64,000 nt of DNA, taken from Sorghum bicolor. Lineage: Eukaryota; Streptophyta; Magnoliopsida; Poales; Poaceae. Shown piece by piece: positions 61,224 through 64,000 of the stretch. The notes under the pieces are model-generated. The model saw nothing but the letters and a program-made list of their open reading frames with translations, was not told the origin of the DNA and did no database searches. Location of the stretch: contig NC_012870.2 in NCBI RefSeq assembly GCF_000003195.3, positions 48,123,153 to 48,187,152 of the forward strand. The letters run 5' to 3'. The stretch's first letter is position 1. Each line of letters opens with the position of its first letter. A program made the position numbers and the translations under genes.

Positions 61224-62442
61224 GCTCTCATAAGCTCTAGACAATTACCTAACCCTTAACATGCTCCACAAGTTTTGTTGTCTATTTGGGTTGTGCAGGA
61301 TTTTGAGGCTTAAGAAGAGTGAGATCAAACATGCAGGCTACAAGAGTGAACGACTATGTCAACATCCAGCTTGGGGGAGGCACCCCCACGTGTATCTAGA
61401 TAAGTATTACTTTTCTTTCTTAGTTTTATTTACTAGTATTCGGAAATAAAAAAAATGCATAACCATGAAACCAAACAAAGTTTTTCTTTTGAGTAATATA
61501 CAATAGTTTTGTGTAATCCTAAGTTTTAAATAAAATAAAAAGAAAGTTTGATTCAAGTCTAGGTAATTGACAAACATGATATGAGAAGGTCTGAGCTACT
61601 ATTTAACTTGTTCCAAGTTTTGCTAGAGTTCTGGAGATTTTATCTTTTGAAAATCTAAAATTTCATAAAAAAATATGAGATCATAATACCTAGAGTCTTA
61701 TAAGATATAAATATTAAAACTGTGGGCACTTGCTTTGTTCAAGCCATTGTTAATTCTTGTAGTTTTGGTTGAGAGAATTATCATGCTCCAAAGATCAAGA
61801 TCTTTTTGTTTTAAAAATATAAAAGATTCACTCTTCCGAAGTATTATTGCGTTAGAGGCATGGGACTATGCAAAAATTTGATTCGAAAAAAAAAGAGAAA
61901 GAGTGAGACGAGAGGTAAAAATGGACAAGTGTCCGAAGTAGAATTAGGGGTACAAAGATACCCACCTGAGTGGAAAAAAATGGACATGTGTCCGACAGTA
62001 GAATTAGGGGTACTTGCTGCCCACTAGAAAATAAAAGAGAAAAAAAATGATAGCCCATGGTCCCTCTAATAAGCAATATGCCAGTAAGAGATGACAAACT
62101 TCTCAAAAAGGTCAAAGGTCTTGATCTAGGAGTATGACATTCCTCTCCCTTACTCCGAGCGTTGACATAGCAAAATGCAAAGTAAGTATGCTAAAACTTT
62201 TAAAGCTCTACTTATACATCTTTCGAGAAGAAGGCAAATGCCTCAGTTTTATTTTGCAGACTTATAAAAAACTCCAGAACAAAGGTAAGACAGAAGAACT
62301 TGACACATAGTGCTTGACTTGATCGTTCTGTTTTTCAATCACTTAAGACCTTAGTGATAACTTAAAAACCCTGTAGTAAGAGGCATAAAAGTAACCCCTA
62401 TTTTCTTGCTGATTTTAGATTTGCTCAGGGATGAGCAAAGGT
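61224..62442 (+). other. 3' untranslated region of Athila A2
   Basis: There is no env-like ORF (longest plus frame 62 codons). The 'gttttgttgtctatttggg' block at 61,270 and an internal purine tract at 61,368-61,380 follow pol. At 61,918-62,014 an imperfect tandem duplication of about 59 bp (aatggacaagtgtccga...gaattaggggtac) occurs, and single copies lie at 25,920-25,955. The rest is A/T-rich. Confidence 0.8.
61368..61380 (+). other. Internal polypurine tract downstream of pol
   Basis: agcttgggggagg resembles the terminal tract (aagctagggggagct, 62,443-62,458). Equivalents lie at 29,759-29,772 in A1 and, degraded, at 25,022-25,035. Confidence 0.6.
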
Positions 62443-62458
62443 TAAGCTAGGGGGAGCT
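62443..62458 (+). other. Polypurine tract of Athila A2
   Basis: taagctagggggagct directly before the 3' LTR. Confidence 0.88.
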
Positions 62459-63739
62459 TGTTAATGGTCCTTAATGCTCACATTTAACCATCAACTAATC
62501 ATGAAAAAGGATCCAAATCCAACCAACACCTAGACTTAGGGTTTTATCTGACAGAATTCCACGAGTTTTGGTGTTTGTCTATTTCTGCAGGGGGTTATCA
62601 GGAAATATGAAAGAAAGGCCCACATGTCGGGTTTACATAGAGATATTAATGTGTCGCGCAATTTTCTATCATCTAGAAGACTCCAGAAGCCACGGGAACG
62701 AACGGGAAGGAAATCGGGCTCGGAGGCAGGGCGCCCGCCCAACTCTCCTGGGCGCCCGCCCAGCTACAGTGCCCAATCAGGACACGTTTCGCGGATTATG
62801 CTCCACCGACCTAAAGGATCAAGGAAAACCGTGCAATCAATGTCGGTTTGATCCGACGGCCCAGATTCACTTGAAGGGACTATAAAACCAGACCCCCTGG
62901 CCCCTGGAGATCATACCTCTTCTACAGAATCAAAGTTAGGGTTTCAATTCTTCATCCAAGTAGAGAGGATCCCTCTAGTTCTTCTAGTTCTACCTCTAGT
63001 TCATCTAGATCTAGTTCTAGTTCATCTAGTTCTAGTTCTAGTTCCTCTAGTTATAGTTCTAGTTAGTTCTAGTTGTAATCTAGAAAATAGGGAGAGAGAA
63101 GAGGAGAGCGGAGGAGGAGGAGCCGGATCTGTCGGATCTTCCTCAACATTGTACTTTTCCAGCAACTGGTTCGTTCTTCATCGTTCTCCAAGTTCTTCAA
63201 TTCATAATCCTAAGTTCTTTAATTACTTTTATTTATATTCAAGTTATTTATTGGATTCCCGCTTGCATCAAGTGCTCTTATCTTTGCAACATTAGAGTAG
63301 TAATTAATAGATTGGACGTGGTGTTTAGTCTTGCAATTACCTGGAATTGCACCCAATCCTGCGGATTGTTGTGGTAGCCCTAGGGTAGTGACAGCCCTAA
63401 CGGTCGACGTATCCCACCTCGTTCGGATTGGTGTTTGTAGGACCGTAGTCCGAGCTTCCTAGCCCCCTTCTCATCTCTTTCTGTGGTTAGTGTTCTGATG
63501 TCCCGAAATAGATAATCTTGAAGTAATTCTTGATTCTTAGATCAACTAGAGAACTCTCAGGAAACTTCCTCTCTTCCCACAAAAAATAATTATATAGTTA
63601 TCCTTAGGCGATCTTGGATCTTAATTAGTACACTCACGTTCCCTGTGGAAAATTGATACTCTGGAATACTCCCGGGTGAAAGCTACATCGGTATCCGTGC
63701 GCTTGCGGATTTTTCTGTTTGCGTTTAAAATACCCAACA
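62459..63739 (+). repeat. Athila A2 3' LTR
   Basis: 1281 bp, uninterrupted, starting TGTTAATGG (GAC changed to AAT against the 5' LTR) and ending acccaaca. TATA at 62,881-62,887. Confidence 0.95.
62881..62887 (+). promoter_or_regulatory. TATA box of the Athila A2 3' LTR
   Basis: tataaaa, counterpart of 49,120-49,126. Confidence 0.6.
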
Positions 63740-63744
63740 GTGCC

Positions 63745-64000
63745 CAGCGTCCGGTGAGGTCGCGAGTTTGACAAACTCTCTGCGCATGAGTCCGGTGAGC
63801 ACCGGACGCGTCCGGTGGTCCGCAGGTGACCGTTAGAATCTGACACGCGAGATTCAAAGAGGGCACGTGGCCTTTCCCTGAGCACCGGACGCTGGGGGTC
63901 GAGCGTCCGGTGATCACTTAGTAGCGTCCGGTGCCCCCGTTTTCAGCCCAGTGAAAGTGGCCAACGGCTAGTTTCTTTGAGGGGGCTTATAAATAGAAGG
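63745..64000 (+). repeat. 3' LTR of the Sirevirus, second part (runs off window)
   Basis: It continues from 48,697 after the GTGCC duplication and matches 40,690-40,945 of the 5' LTR. It includes more CACCGGAC/GTCCGGTG motifs and the TATA box at 63,988-63,995. The ORFs called here are motif artefacts. Confidence 0.93.

Larger units (their letters stand above)
48698..63739 (+). mobile_element. Athila-type Ty3 element (A2), nearly intact, TSD GTGCC
   Basis: LTRs: 48,698-49,230 plus 55,891-56,638 (1281 bp once the CRM insertion is removed) and 62,459-63,739 (1281 bp). TSD GTGCC at 48,693-48,697 and 63,740-63,744. The undisturbed Sirevirus 5' LTR (ctggtgcccagcg, 40,682) shows the empty site. Net length is about 8.4 kb. 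I counted about 27 LTR differences (2.1%). It holds one long gag-pol frame, a tRNA-Asp primer site and two purine tracts. No env-like ORF follows pol. Confidence 0.95.
39899..64000 (+). mobile_element. Sirevirus (Ty1-copia, Maximus/SIRE type), 3' end outside window
   Basis: The 5' LTR is at 39,899-41,805, with gag and pol to 47,106 and the 3' LTR from 48,176. That 3' LTR is split at 48,697 by the Athila element, resumes at 63,745 and runs off the window. Comparison with the 5' LTR predicts about 860 bp more beyond 64,000. The bases before it are GTAGC, the predicted TSD. Over the visible 770 bp the LTRs differ at about 14 sites (1.8%). Confidence 0.93.

Noticed and set aside
61224..62442. Envelope-like gene after Athila pol
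   Set aside because: No plus-strand ORF above 62 codons and no membrane or signal segments.

Overview
The window is plant nuclear DNA made almost entirely of LTR retrotransposons nested inside one another. I found no host protein gene, tRNA gene or intact rRNA gene. The families point to a grass, probably panicoid (maize, sorghum, sugarcane or Miscanthus type). They are Tekay/Del chromoviruses with 2.8-3.4 kb LTRs, Athila-type Ty3 elements with a tRNA-Asp primer site, Sireviruses whose LTRs are packed with CACCGGAC/GTCCGGTG motifs, and one CRM-type centromeric retrotransposon. The CRM copy suggests, but does not prove, centromeric or pericentromeric DNA.

Left stack (about 1-31,130). A Tekay-type LTR (1-2282) is split by a solo Sirevirus LTR (514-2019, TSD GCCTT). 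It is followed by an internal domain of only 300 bp and the start of a second LTR. Next comes an old, decayed Athila element (A1, about 2758-31,083), whose pol is cut at RNase H by a non-autonomous Athila-like element (5041-28,030, TSD ATAGA). That element encodes one gag-type reading frame and no pol. Its frame is interrupted by a solo Tekay-type LTR (7806-23,111, TSD TGGTG), which is itself interrupted by a nearly complete minus-strand Tekay chromovirus (9010-20,907, TSD TAATC). The chromovirus carries an additional ORF between its primer site and gag.

Right stack (about 31,084-64,000). A fragment of about 47 bp matching plastid 16S rRNA abuts an Athila-like element (LTR 31,132-32,767, gag-protease to 35,035). 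This is split by a Tekay-related element (35,036-39,898) whose only ORF is a homologue of the chromovirus's extra ORF. A Sirevirus (39,899 to beyond the window) inserted at the polypurine tract of that element. A full Athila element (48,698-63,739, TSD GTGCC) inserted into the Sirevirus 3' LTR, and a CRM element (49,231-55,885, TSD GTTCT) into the Athila 5' LTR. Except for the Athila and CRM elements, the right-hand ends of this stack lie outside the window.

Hand-counted LTR divergences fit this order: about 3.0% (non-autonomous Athila-like), 2.1% (Athila), and 1.8% each for CRM, Tekay and the visible Sirevirus part. At the commonly used grass rate of 1.3e-8 per site per year these are insertions of roughly 0.7-1.2 million years. 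The most novel-looking theme is the Tekay pair. An autonomous element and a pol-less relative share LTR type, primer site, polypurine tract, a degenerate internal repeat block and a diverged but intact extra ORF that I do not recognise as a known domain.
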